This document shows, piece by piece, positions 45,963 to 55,608 of a DNA stretch of 64,000 bases. Under the pieces are notes generated by a model, which was given only the letters and a program-made list of their open reading frames with translations, was not told the DNA's origin and searched no databases. The position numbers were made by a program, and so were the translations under genes. This stretch comes from Alphaproteobacteria bacterium (lineage in GTDB: Bacteria > Pseudomonadota > Alphaproteobacteria > Rhodospirillales > Casp-alpha2), in contig JAJRRU010000036.1 in NCBI GenBank assembly GCA_024279135.1, forward strand, positions 23,788 to 87,787, read 5' to 3'. The first letter of the stretch is position 1; every line of letters begins with the position of its first letter.

Positions 45963-46685
45963 CTAGATGATTTCCAGCATGTGCAAAATCAGGGGTGCCT
46001 GATGATAAGCATAATAACAGCCCAAAGCGATGGATACCAATCCGATGGATGCCTGCAAGGTGCGATTGAGACCGGTCATGAGCTTGCCGGTCAGGGCCAG
46101 AGGCAGGGCGATGACCGAGGTTATCAGCACCATACCGGCGATTGATCCGACACCGAATAACAGTACAAAACCTATGCCCTGGCCCAGTTGATCGGGTGTT
46201 GCCAGGGCCACCAGAGCCGCCGAGCCGGCCAGACCATGCATGATACCGACAAACAGTGAACGCCGGGTGCCATGGCGGGCATGACCGTGTTGATGATTGT
46301 TTTCGTCGTGGGCCTGGCTCTCGCCTATATGGTTATGCATATGAAAATGCGCGCTGCCGTTATGGTGTCGATGGGCATGGAAATGCATTCGTTGTTCGAT
46401 CAAACGCCAGATCACCATGGCCCCCAGGGCGATCAGCATCAACCCGACGGTAAATTCCAGAACCCCGCCCACTTCAGCTGGCACCTGCCCCCGGGCCATG
46501 ACTACGGCCCCTGCAAAGGCCGACAGGGCAAGGGCATGACCGAGCCCCCAGAACAGGCCATGGCGTAATATTCGGGAAAATTTCCTGCGTCCGGCTGAAA
46601 TAGCGGCCACCGCGGCGATGTGATCAGCCTCCATGGCGTGTTGCAAGCCGAGGAAAAAACCCATTGCAAGAATGGCAAACATCAC
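45963..46685 (-). CDS. NicO-type nickel/cobalt transporter
   Basis: 240 residues with about six membrane helices. The metal-binding signature HAMEADHIAAV (H16, D21, H22) opens the protein. A His-rich cytoplasmic loop lies at about residues 100-135 (HFHAHRHH, HFHMHNH, NNHQHGHARHG). This family moves Ni2+ or Co2+. It is divergent from cobW and borders the cobalamin cluster, so cobalt is the likely cargo (inference). The start is GTG at 46685. Confidence 0.85.
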   Translation of the reverse strand: MMFAILAMGFFLGLQHAMEADHIAAVAAISAGRRKFSRILRHGLFWGLGHALALSAFAGAVVMARGQVPAEVGGVLEFTVGLMLIALGAMVIWRLIEQRMHFHAHRHHNGSAHFHMHNHIGESQAHDENNHQHGHARHGTRRSLFVGIMHGLAGSAALVALATPDQLGQGIGFVLLFGVGSIAGMVLITSVIALPLALTGKLMTGLNRTLQASIGLVSIALGCYYAYHQAPLILHMLEII

Positions 46686-46874
46686 AATATCCAGTATCAG
46701 AGGGTACAGTCGGGAACAATCGTGTATAGAGCGGAGCTAAACACATTAATACTCAATTGAAGGAAGATTGCCAGCCAGTTTCCGTAACAATCGGATTGCC
46801 CCGTGTCATGCCCACTGATATGAAGGAAACCAACGCGGTGTTTTGTCATTTTTTTGATTTTACAGGGTATTTCC
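46686..46874. promoter_or_regulatory. Divergent control region of transporter and cobW
   Basis: 189 bp. GTTTCC (about 46777) and GGAAAC (about 46829) can pair over a distance. Fragments such as AATCGGATTGCCCCGTG and GCCCACTG faintly recall a cobalamin riboswitch core, but the invariant B12 box is absent, so I do not call a riboswitch. Confidence 0.3.
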
Positions 46875-47909
46875 ATGAATAATTTACAGCGAATCCCGGC
46901 AACGGTGATCACCGGTTTTCTGGGGGCCGGAAAAACCTCGATGATCCGACACCTGTTACAGACCGCCAAAGGCAAACGGCTGGCGCTGATTATCAATGAA
47001 TTCGGTGATATGGGCGTGGATGGCAATGTGCTGAAGGCCTGCGGTGCCGAGAATTGTGCCGAAGATGATATAATTGAGCTGGCCAACGGCTGTATTTGCT
47101 GCACCGTGGCCGATGATTTCACCCCGACCATGGAAAAACTGTTAAACCGGGAGGATAAAATCGATCACATTATTATCGAGACCTCCGGTCTGGCCTTGCC
47201 CAAGCCCTTGTTAAAGGCCTTCAATTGGCCGTCCATCCGCACCCGCATCACCGTTGACGGGGTGATTACCGTGGTCGACGGCCCGGCTTTCATCGATGGC
47301 CTGTTTGCCGATAACCCGGACGCTATCGAGGCCCAGCGGCAAAACGATGAAGCCCTGGACCACGACAGCCCACTGGCGGAATTATTCGAAGACCAGATGT
47401 CGTGTGCCGATCTGGTGATTCTCAACAAAGCCGATCTGATGGACTCTAAGCAAGCCGAACAGGCAACACGGCAATTGCAGGAATACCTTGATCGCTCGGT
47501 CAAGGTTGTCGCCGCCCAGCATGGCACCATCGATGCCGAAACCCTGCTCGGGCTGTCAGCTGCGGCGCAAGATGATCTGGACAACCGGCGCTCGCATCAT
47601 GATGATGAAGACGATCACGAACACGATGATTTTGACAGTTTTGTGGTTGATTTTGATGCAATCGAAAACCCTGAAACCCTGTGCGATACATTGCGTGCGG
47701 TAACATTGGCCCATGACGTCTTGCGTCTGAAAGGCTTTGTCGCCGTGCAAGGCAAGGATATGCGGTTGCAGGTTCAAGGTGTGGGCAACCGGATCAGCCA
47801 TTATTATGACCGCGATTGGGACGATACGGAAGACCGCAGCAGCCGTCTGGTGGTCATTGGCCTGCATGGCATGGATGAGATCGCCGTACGCGCCATGATA
47901 ATGGGCTAG
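46875..47909 (+). CDS. cobW: CobW-type GTPase metallochaperone
   Basis: 344 residues from the ATG at 46875. G3E-family GTPase: Walker A GFLGAGKT (14-21), INEFGDMG, the metal site GCICCTV (C73, C75, C76), NKAD, and a His/Asp-rich loop (HHDDEDDHEHDD). A C-terminal CobW_C domain follows. It is thought to deliver Co2+ to CobNST. It ends 4 bp before cobN, consistent with that role. Confidence 0.94.
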   Translation: MNNLQRIPATVITGFLGAGKTSMIRHLLQTAKGKRLALIINEFGDMGVDGNVLKACGAENCAEDDIIELANGCICCTVADDFTPTMEKLLNREDKIDHIIIETSGLALPKPLLKAFNWPSIRTRITVDGVITVVDGPAFIDGLFADNPDAIEAQRQNDEALDHDSPLAELFEDQMSCADLVILNKADLMDSKQAEQATRQLQEYLDRSVKVVAAQHGTIDAETLLGLSAAAQDDLDNRRSHHDDEDDHEHDDFDSFVVDFDAIENPETLCDTLRAVTLAHDVLRLKGFVAVQGKDMRLQVQGVGNRISHYYDRDWDDTEDRSSRLVVIGLHGMDEIAVRAMIMG

Positions 47910-47913
47910 GCCC

Positions 47914-50900
47914 GTGCACCTGCTCGTCACCCAACCCGGCGACATATCCGATGGCAGCCAAGCCGTCGATCTGGGCCAGAGCCCCGGCGATATGGTCATA
48001 CTTTCCGCCGCCGATACGGATTTGTTGATGGTCTCGGCGGCTCACGCTCGACAAGGCGTACGACAAGGTCAAGGCCAAGATCAAGACCATGATGAAATTC
48101 CCAGCCTGCGGTTAGCCAATATCATGGCGTTGGGCCATGCCATGTCCGTTGATATCTACGTCGATGACATAATTTCTCGGGCAAAGATGGTGATTATCCG
48201 CCTGTTGGGTGGGGTAAATTACTGGCAATACGGCATTGAACAGATCGTGCATTGCTGTCGCGAGCACTCAATCCCTCTCGCCATCCTGCCCGGTGACGAT
48301 CAGCCGGACGCTGAACTGAGCGGCCTGTCGTCCCTGCCCGCCGATGTATGCCACCGCTTGTGGCAATATTATGTCCAGGGCGGCGCAGACAACGCCGATA
48401 ATCTGTTGTGTTATATGGCCAGCCACTTAGGTCATCAGAGCGACTGGCGCGAACCTGTGCCGCTTTTGCGCGCCGGATTGTACTGGCCGGGTGCAGGCGT
48501 GCTGGATGTGGCGGCTTTGCGCGAAAACTGGATGGTTGATGCCCCCATCGTAGCCATCACCTTTTACCGCGCGCTATATCAGGCCGGTAATCTTGAGCCG
48601 GTGGATCACCTGATCCGGGCTTTACAAAAACGCAGGCTTAATGCCCTGCCGGTATATGTGGCCAGCCTGAAAGAGCCGGTATCGGTTGAGACCGTCAATG
48701 CTCTGTTCGATCAGGCCACACCACATGTGATCTTGAATGGCACGGGTTTTTCGGTCTCCAAACCCAATGCAAAACGGGCAGATTCTCCTCTGGAACGGCC
48801 CGGTGTGCCGGTAATACAGGTGATATTTTCCGGTGGTACGGAAGAAAACTGGCGTGACAACCTGAACGGCCTCAGTGCCCGTGACATCGCCATGAATGTG
48901 GCCTTGCCGGAGGTTGATGGCCGGATTATTTCCCGCGCGATTTCTTTCAAAACCGAAGCACGGTTTGATGCCGCCACCCAATTACCGGTAATTGCCTACA
49001 AAGCCGTGCCTGATCGTATCGATTTTGTGTGTGATCTGGCGGCAAACTGGGTGTCTTTGGCAAGTCGGGACAAACAAGATCGCCGCGTTGCGCTTATTTT
49101 TGCCAATTACCCCAACCGGGACGGACGTCTGGGAAACGGGGTCGGACTGGACACCCCGGCCAGTGCCCACAATGTGCTGCGGGCCATGGTTGAGGCTGGA
49201 TATAATGTTGGCGAGTTACCCAAAGACGGCAAGGAATTGATCGAAAAACTGGCCGCTGGCCCCACCAACGATCTGTCAGACCGGCTTAATCGGGACGGTG
49301 AAGTTAAATTTTCTGTTGATGATTACAGCTTATTTTTCAATTCATTATCGAATAATATTAAAGTAAAAATTCAAAAACGATGGGGTGATCCAGAAGATGA
49401 TCCTTTCGTGGTGGACGGATTTTTTGTCTTGCCCGCATTCCTGCAAGGCAATGTGGTCATCGCCCTACAACCGGCGCGCGGTTACAACATCGACCCCAAG
49501 GCCAGTTATCACGATCCTGATCTGGTGCCGCCGCACGGATATCTGGCATTCTATGGTTGGTTACGCCAGAGCTTTGGGGTGCAGGCCATCATTCACATGG
49601 GAAAACACGGCAATCTGGAATGGTTGCCGGGTAAATCTGTCGCCCTGTCGGAAAGTTGTTTCCCCGAGGCTATTTTAGGCCCCATGCCCCATCTTTATCC
49701 GTTTATTGTCAATGATCCCGGTGAAGGCACCCAGGCCAAACGCCGCACACAAGCCGTTATCGTTGATCATCTGACCCCACCGTTAACCCGGGCGGAAAGC
49801 TATGGCCCGCTGGCCCAGCTTGAATTACTGGTCGATGAGTTTTATGAGGCGTCCAGCGTAGACCCGCGCCGCCTGAAACCCCTGCAAAAACAAATCCTTG
49901 AGCTGACCCGCGACATTGGTCTGGACAAGGATGTGGGCATCATTGAGGCCGATGGCGAAGATACAGCTTTGGCCAAGCTGGATAATTACCTGTGCGATCT
50001 GAAGGAAATGCAGATCCGCGATGGCCTGCACATCTTTGGAGAAACCCCGCAAGGCCGATTACGCCGCGATTTATTGCTGGCCCTGGCCCGTCTGCCGCGA
50101 AATACCGGCACAGAATCCGATCCGCACCAAAACTCCCTGATCCGGGCTTTGGCATCCGATCTGGGACTTTGTGAAGACGGCTTCGATCCGCTGGATTGCA
50201 CCCTGGGCGATGTCTGGAACGGGCCAAAACCCGATATATTGCGTGACATTATGCCCGATATATCATGGCGCTCTCTGGGCGATACGGTGGAGCGGCTGGA
50301 AGAACTGGCCGCACAGCTCATAGATGGTGACACATCACCAGACGCGGCGTGGTCGCAAACAATCGCCGTGCTGGAGTCCGTCACCCAACAAATTGAGCCT
50401 GCTGTGGACGCCTGTGGGGCTGCGGAAATAGCTTCTTTGCTGGATGGTCTGGATGGCCGGTTTGTTGAGCCCGGCCCGTCCGGCGCGCCGACCAGAGGCC
50501 GCATTGACGTGCTGCCGACGGGTCGGAATTTCTATTCCGTGGACAGCCGCACCATCCCCACGCCCACGGCCTGGCAACTGGGCTGGAAATCAGCCCAGTT
50601 GCTGATAGACGAATACCGCCAGACCCATGGCCAGTGGCCCCGTCATATGGCGATCAGCGCGTGGGGCACCGCCAATATGCGCACCGGTGGCGATGATATC
50701 GCCCAGGCTTTGGCCCTGATGGGGGTTCGCCCCACCTGGGACGCGGCCTCGCACCGGGTTTCCGGTTACGAGATACTGTCACTGGATATTCTCGACCGGC
50801 CGCGTGTTGACGTAGTATTCCGCATTTCCGGTTTTTTCCGTGATGCTTTCCCGACCCAGATCGATCTGTTCGACAGTGCGGCGCGCGCCGTGGCCGATCT

Positions 50901-51717
50901 GGACGAAGATGATCGCCATAACCCACTGGCCGCTCGGGTGCGGACCGATGGTAAGGAATTACAACGCACCGGACATAACGCCGAAGATGCCAGATATATG
51001 GCCGCAGCACGGGTTTATGGCTCCAAGCCGGGGGCGTATGGCGCCGGACTGCAGGCTTTGATCGATGAAAAAGGCTGGCAGGATGACGGCGACCTGGCGC
51101 GTGCTTATCTGGCCTGGGGTGGTTATGCCTATGGCGGCAAACAAGGCGGCAAGGCCGCCCACGGCCAGTTCCAGACCTTGTTGTCATCAACCCAGGCCGT
51201 GGTGCAAAATCAGGACAACCGGGAACACGACCTGCTGGACTCTGATGATTATTACCAGTTCGAAGGCGGCATCACGGCCGCGGTACGGCATTATTCCGGA
51301 ACCCAGCCAACCGTCTATCACAACGATCATTCGCGCCCCTTTGCACCAAAAATCCGAACCCTGGAGGACGAAATAGGCCGGGTCGTGCGCTCGCGTGTGG
51401 TCAATCCAAAATGGATAGCCGGTGTCATGCGTCACGGATATAAAGGTGCCTTCGAAATGGCTGCCACGGTGGATTACCTGTTCGCCTTTGCCGCAACGGC
51501 GCAAGTTGTCTCTGACCATCACTTTGATGCGGTGTTTCAGGCTTATCTGAGCGATCCGAAGGTGCTGGACTTCCTGGCCGAGCATAACCCGGCGGCGTTG
51601 CGCGAAATGGCGGCCCGGATGAATGAGGCACTGGAGCGTGGCCTGTGGCAGACCCGGCTGAATTCAGCCCCCGGGGCTTTGCGTAATCTTATGGAAAATA
51701 ATGAACATGGAAAATAA
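47914..51717 (+). CDS. cobN: Cobaltochelatase subunit CobN
   Basis: 1267 residues, near the usual 1270-1280; GTG start. Family stretches: ALIFANYPNRDGRLGNGVGLDTPAS, HGYLAFYGWLRQSFGVQAIIHMGKHGNLEWLPGK, GPMPHLYPFIVNDPGEGTQAKRR and the C-terminal HGYKGAFEMAATVDYLFAF. CobN inserts Co2+ into hydrogenobyrinic acid a,c-diamide with CobS and CobT in the oxygen-tolerant, late-insertion route. cobS and cobT are not in the window. Confidence 0.96.
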   Translation: MHLLVTQPGDISDGSQAVDLGQSPGDMVILSAADTDLLMVSAAHARQGVRQGQGQDQDHDEIPSLRLANIMALGHAMSVDIYVDDIISRAKMVIIRLLGGVNYWQYGIEQIVHCCREHSIPLAILPGDDQPDAELSGLSSLPADVCHRLWQYYVQGGADNADNLLCYMASHLGHQSDWREPVPLLRAGLYWPGAGVLDVAALRENWMVDAPIVAITFYRALYQAGNLEPVDHLIRALQKRRLNALPVYVASLKEPVSVETVNALFDQATPHVILNGTGFSVSKPNAKRADSPLERPGVPVIQVIFSGGTEENWRDNLNGLSARDIAMNVALPEVDGRIISRAISFKTEARFDAATQLPVIAYKAVPDRIDFVCDLAANWVSLASRDKQDRRVALIFANYPNRDGRLGNGVGLDTPASAHNVLRAMVEAGYNVGELPKDGKELIEKLAAGPTNDLSDRLNRDGEVKFSVDDYSLFFNSLSNNIKVKIQKRWGDPEDDPFVVDGFFVLPAFLQGNVVIALQPARGYNIDPKASYHDPDLVPPHGYLAFYGWLRQSFGVQAIIHMGKHGNLEWLPGKSVALSESCFPEAILGPMPHLYPFIVNDPGEGTQAKRRTQAVIVDHLTPPLTRAESYGPLAQLELLVDEFYEASSVDPRRLKPLQKQILELTRDIGLDKDVGIIEADGEDTALAKLDNYLCDLKEMQIRDGLHIFGETPQGRLRRDLLLALARLPRNTGTESDPHQNSLIRALASDLGLCEDGFDPLDCTLGDVWNGPKPDILRDIMPDISWRSLGDTVERLEELAAQLIDGDTSPDAAWSQTIAVLESVTQQIEPAVDACGAAEIASLLDGLDGRFVEPGPSGAPTRGRIDVLPTGRNFYSVDSRTIPTPTAWQLGWKSAQLLIDEYRQTHGQWPRHMAISAWGTANMRTGGDDIAQALALMGVRPTWDAASHRVSGYEILSLDILDRPRVDVVFRISGFFRDAFPTQIDLFDSAARAVADLDEDDRHNPLAARVRTDGKELQRTGHNAEDARYMAAARVYGSKPGAYGAGLQALIDEKGWQDDGDLARAYLAWGGYAYGGKQGGKAAHGQFQTLLSSTQAVVQNQDNREHDLLDSDDYYQFEGGITAAVRHYSGTQPTVYHNDHSRPFAPKIRTLEDEIGRVVRSRVVNPKWIAGVMRHGYKGAFEMAATVDYLFAFAATAQVVSDHHFDAVFQAYLSDPKVLDFLAEHNPAALREMAARMNEALERGLWQTRLNSAPGALRNLMENNEHGK

Positions 51718-51744
51718 TGTAACTGTTGAAAAAGGAAGATCAGC

Positions 51745-52374
51745 ATGAGCGATACATCTGATACGGATTTCACCCGCGCTAATGAAAAGGCCGCCAAGAA
51801 AAAAGCCGCCCGCGAGAAAATTCTTGCCACCAAGACCATGGAAAAAGGCTTGCTCATTGTCCATACGGGCAAGGGCAAGGGTAAATCCACGGCGGCGTTT
51901 GGCCTGGCGGTCAGGGCCATGGGTAACGGCATGAAGGTGGGTGTTATTCAATACGTCAAAGGCAAGTGGGAGACCGGCGAGCGGGTCATTCTGGAAAAAT
52001 TTCCCGATCTGATCGAAATCCACGCCATGGGCGAAGGGTTCAGTTGGGATACCCAGGATCGGGCGCGTGATATCGCGGCGGCTGAAAGTGCCTGGGCTAA
52101 AACCAAACAGATGATCGAGGATAGCCGGGGTCCAGACCCGAAATTTCATATGATCGTGCTGGATGAGCTAAACATCGTGCTGCGCTATGATAACCTGCCG
52201 CTGGCTGATATTATCGAGACCCTGCGCAACAAGCCGGAAGACCTGCATATTGTGGTGACCGGGCGCAACGCCAAGGAAGAATTGATCGAGATTGCCGATC
52301 TGGTCACCGAAATGACCCAGATAAAACACCCCTTCCGTTCTGGTGTGAAAGCCCAGAAGGGTATCGAATTTTAA
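51745..52374 (+). CDS. cobO: Corrinoid adenosyltransferase CobO (BtuR)
   Basis: 209 residues. A Lys/Ala-rich N-terminus precedes the modified P-loop VHTGKGKGKSTAAFGLA, then VIQYVKGKWETGE, MGEGFSWDTQD, LDELNIVLRY and VVTGRNA. It transfers the adenosyl group from ATP to cob(I)yrinic acid a,c-diamide. It lies 27 bp after cobN. Confidence 0.95.
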   Translation: MSDTSDTDFTRANEKAAKKKAAREKILATKTMEKGLLIVHTGKGKGKSTAAFGLAVRAMGNGMKVGVIQYVKGKWETGERVILEKFPDLIEIHAMGEGFSWDTQDRARDIAAAESAWAKTKQMIEDSRGPDPKFHMIVLDELNIVLRYDNLPLADIIETLRNKPEDLHIVVTGRNAKEELIEIADLVTEMTQIKHPFRSGVKAQKGIEF

Positions 52375-52391
52375 GCACCGGATAACGCATT

Positions 52392-53855
52392 ATGGTCAAG
52401 GCATTGATGTTTCAAGGCACCGGATCGGACGTGGGAAAATCTCTCATGGTCGCCGGTCTGGCGCGGGCTTACGCCAACCGGGGCCTGGTGGTGCGGCCTT
52501 TCAAACCGCAAAACATGTCCAATAATGCAGCCGTGACCATCGATGGCGGTGAAATAGGCCGCGCCCAGCATCTTCAGGCACTGGCCGCCCGGACCCCGGC
52601 GACGATTCACATGAACCCGGTGCTGTTAAAACCGCAAACCGATACAGGCGCTCAAGTGATCGTGCGAGGCCGGGTTTATACAACGGCTACGGCGCGGGAA
52701 TACCAGCACCTCAAGGCCAGCCTCATGTCCGAGGTTCTCGACAGTTACAAAACCAACACAAGGGGCGCAGACCTGATCCTGATCGAAGGAGCTGGCAGTC
52801 CGGCTGAAATTAACCTGCCCGGCCCGGACATCGCCAATATGGGGTTTGCTGCTGCCGCCCAGGTGCCGGTGGTGCTGGTGGCCGATATTGACCGTGGCGG
52901 AGTCATCGCCTCGCTGGTCGGTACACACGCGGTCATCGAGGATGACGCTAAAAACCGGATCAAGGGTTATATCATCAATAAATTTCGCGGCGATGTGAGC
53001 CTGTTCGATGATGGTTTACGCGAGATTACCCACCGGACCGGCTGGCCGTGTCTGGGTGTAGTGCCCTATTTTCCAGACGCCGTGCATCTTCCGGCCGAAG
53101 ACGCCATGGCATTGGAAACGATCATACCAGCCAAACAAGGTGCCATAAAAATCGCCGTGCCGAAATTATCGCGGATTGCCAATTTCGATGATCTGGACCC
53201 GCTCAAGTCCGAACCGGACGTGGATGTCATCATGGTTGCCCCCGGTCAGGTTATTCCGGTTGATGCCGATGTGATCCTGATCCCCGGCAGCAAGGCCACC
53301 ATCGCCGATCTGGTCTTCCTGCGTCAACAGGGTTGGGATGTTGATATCGCGTCCCACGTTCGCCGTGGCGGACGGGTGCTGGGTATTTGTGGCGGTTATC
53401 AGATGTTGGGCATTGCCATCGGTGATCCGGGTGGTATTGAAGGTGAGACCCGCGAGACGGAAGGTCTTGGACTGCTGGATATCCAGACGGTGCTGAAACC
53501 GGAAAAAAATCTCGGCGAATATAACGCCGTGCATATACAAAGCGGCGAACCCTTGCGGGGGTATGAAATCCATCTGGGCCACAGCCAGGGCCCCGATTGT
53601 GATAACCCGTTCCTGAGCATCGACGGCAAACCGGATGGTGCGCGCAGTGCTGACGGACGGGTTGAGGGCTGTTACCTGCATGGCCTGATGCGCGCCGATG
53701 GCTTCCGGCAGGTCTGGCTTAAACAATTACGGGAAAACCGGACCAACAGCGGCATAAATTATGACCGGCAGGTTGATAACACCCTTGAGCGCCTGGCCGG
53801 GCATCTGGAAAACCATCTCGATCTGGACGTTTTGCTGGAAATTGAAGGAAGATGA
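52392..53855 (+). CDS. cobQ: Cobyric acid synthase CobQ
   Basis: 487 residues. An ATP-binding half with GTGSDVGKSLMVAGLARAY and PFKPQNMSNNAAVT, and a glutaminase-like half with the Cys nucleophile in LGICGGYQMLG and a His in GCYLHGLMRADGF. It amidates four side chains (b, d, e, g) of adenosylcobyrinic acid a,c-diamide using glutamine. It is 17 bp after cobO and 1 bp before the PPOX gene. Confidence 0.95.
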   Translation: MVKALMFQGTGSDVGKSLMVAGLARAYANRGLVVRPFKPQNMSNNAAVTIDGGEIGRAQHLQALAARTPATIHMNPVLLKPQTDTGAQVIVRGRVYTTATAREYQHLKASLMSEVLDSYKTNTRGADLILIEGAGSPAEINLPGPDIANMGFAAAAQVPVVLVADIDRGGVIASLVGTHAVIEDDAKNRIKGYIINKFRGDVSLFDDGLREITHRTGWPCLGVVPYFPDAVHLPAEDAMALETIIPAKQGAIKIAVPKLSRIANFDDLDPLKSEPDVDVIMVAPGQVIPVDADVILIPGSKATIADLVFLRQQGWDVDIASHVRRGGRVLGICGGYQMLGIAIGDPGGIEGETRETEGLGLLDIQTVLKPEKNLGEYNAVHIQSGEPLRGYEIHLGHSQGPDCDNPFLSIDGKPDGARSADGRVEGCYLHGLMRADGFRQVWLKQLRENRTNSGINYDRQVDNTLERLAGHLENHLDLDVLLEIEGR

Positions 53856-53856
53856 C

Positions 53857-54480
53857 ATGACGAACGATCACAAGATCACGTCGATTGAGCAACTGGAAGA
53901 CCTGTACGGGCAACCCGTTCCAAGCTCCCTGACCAAAGAGATCGACTATATTTCCGATCACTACCGGGCTTTTATCGAGGCGGCTCCTTTCGTGGTTCTG
54001 GCCACCGTAGGCCCGGACGGCATGGATTGTTCGCCGCGCGGCGATCCTGCTGGCTTTGTGCGGGTTGTTGATCGCCACACGGTGCTGATCCCCGACCGGC
54101 GTGGTAACAACCGGATCGATAGTTTGCGAAACATTGTTCAAGACCCGCGGATTGCCCTGTTATTCCTGATCCCCGGTGTGGGCGAAACCATGCGGATCAA
54201 TGGCCGGGCGGACATTATCACCGATCCTGAACTGTGTGCTTCGTTTGCCATGCAGGGTAAATTACCCAAAAGCATCATCAAGATCACGGCACAGCGGGTA
54301 TATTTCCAGTGTCAGAAAGCCCTGGCGCGATCAGGCTTGTGGCAGGAAGACGCCAAAATCAACCGCTCGGCATTGCCCACGGCGGGCGAAATGTCACAGG
54401 CCCTGTCGGTCGATCAGGATTTCGACGGGGCGGCTTATGACCGGGATTATCCCGAACGTATGAAAAAGACTATGTACTGA
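53857..54480 (+). CDS. PPOX-type FMN flavoprotein (MSMEG_1061-like)
   Basis: 207 residues from the ATG at 53857 (GGAAGATG upstream). A split-barrel flavin fold: FVVLATVGPDGMDCSPRGDPAGFVRVVD, IPDRRGNNRIDSLRNI, ALLFLIPGVGETMRINGRA. It resembles pyridoxamine-phosphate-oxidase-like flavoproteins of unknown substrate. It is embedded between cobQ and cobD, so it may serve the cobalamin pathway, for example as a reductase acting on Co(II) corrinoids; this is a guess from position. Confidence 0.82.
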   Translation: MTNDHKITSIEQLEDLYGQPVPSSLTKEIDYISDHYRAFIEAAPFVVLATVGPDGMDCSPRGDPAGFVRVVDRHTVLIPDRRGNNRIDSLRNIVQDPRIALLFLIPGVGETMRINGRADIITDPELCASFAMQGKLPKSIIKITAQRVYFQCQKALARSGLWQEDAKINRSALPTAGEMSQALSVDQDFDGAAYDRDYPERMKKTMY

Positions 54481-55495
54481 TCCCGATCAGCAAAATACTA
54501 CCGACAATTACGAAAACCAGAAAACAGGCCAGACGGTACAAAGCACAGCCGCGGGTAATATCATCGGCTGTGACCTGGGCGTTGCCATCGCCCATCCAGA
54601 CCCCGTCGATGAGCTTCCCGCCATAGGTTCTCGGCCCCGCCAGTGCCAGCCCCAGGCCACCGGCCAGGGCGGCTTCCTGCCACCCGGCATTGGGCGAGGT
54701 ATGCTTGGACGCGTCAGCCATCATGCTGCGCACCGCACCTTTAAAGCTGGCAGTGGGCAGCAACAGGGCAGCCAGGCAAAACAATCCCCCCGTCAGACGG
54801 GCCGGAAGCCAGTTCACCACATCGTCCAGACGCGCCGCCACGCGGCCAAAATAGAGATATTTCTCGCTGCGGTGGCCGATCATGCTATCGAGGGTATTTA
54901 TCGCCTTGTAGCCCAGCAACCCCGGCAATCCACCAATCAGGAACCAGAATACCGGTGCCACCATGCCATCGGAAAAGTTTTCCGCCAGAGATTCCAGTGC
55001 GGCGCGGCCCACGCCAGCCTCATCGAGTTGATCCGGGTCACGACCGACGATGTGGCCCACGGCCATTCGGGCTGCAACAAGATCACATGACAGATGCTGT
55101 CCAACCCGGCTCACATGGTCGTGCAGGCTGCGCCCGGCGAGCAATACCGACCCAATGACCCCGACGACCCCGACCATGATCCAGCCATAACCACTCAGAT
55201 GGCTGAGCCAGGTGATAAGCACCCCGGCGAGCAAACAAATGAGCAGTATCAGCACCGTCAAAATTGCGCCCATGAATAGCTGGCGGTTGGTCTGCTGGCC
55301 TGAGGGGGTTAAAATGGCTTCAAGCCTGGTGATCAACGCCCCGATCCACACAATGGGATGGCTGAATTTGTCGTTCAGGCGTTTCGGATCACCCATCAGG
55401 AAATCCAGTGTCAGGGCCAGCAAAACCGCCGCTGTATTAAAAACCCAGCCCTGGGGTATCAAAATGTAAAATAAAGTTTCTAACATGCTCATCAC
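54470..55495 (-). CDS. cobD: Adenosylcobinamide-phosphate synthase CobD (CbiB)
   Basis: 341 residues, integral membrane. Family stretches: LLALTLDFLMGDPKRLNDKFSHPIVWIG, VGRDPDQLDEAGVGRAALESLAENFSDG, FWFLIGGLPGLLGYKAINTLDSMIGH and YLYFGRVAARLDDVVNWLPARL. It attaches (R)-1-aminopropan-2-ol or its phosphate to cobyric acid. It is convergent with the PPOX gene (11-bp overlap). GTG 55495, ATG 55492 and ATG 55486 are possible starts. Confidence 0.94.
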   Translation of the reverse strand: MMSMLETLFYILIPQGWVFNTAAVLLALTLDFLMGDPKRLNDKFSHPIVWIGALITRLEAILTPSGQQTNRQLFMGAILTVLILLICLLAGVLITWLSHLSGYGWIMVGVVGVIGSVLLAGRSLHDHVSRVGQHLSCDLVAARMAVGHIVGRDPDQLDEAGVGRAALESLAENFSDGMVAPVFWFLIGGLPGLLGYKAINTLDSMIGHRSEKYLYFGRVAARLDDVVNWLPARLTGGLFCLAALLLPTASFKGAVRSMMADASKHTSPNAGWQEAALAGGLGLALAGPRTYGGKLIDGVWMGDGNAQVTADDITRGCALYRLACFLVFVIVGSILLIGIST

Positions 55496-55608
55496 TATGT
55501 TATGCCGGGGGTATCAAAACAGTTTCAGAATTGCCTTATTCCCTGTCCTTAATCAAGACCTGAAGCAAGCGCATTACGAACATACGATATACAGTATTTG
55601 GAGAGACG

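Noticed and set aside
46741..46860. Possible cobalamin riboswitch upstream of cobW or the NicO transporter
   Set aside because: Short fragments resemble the core, but the conserved B12 box (GCCAGGAGACCTGCC-like) is missing on both strands and the expected helices do not form by eye.
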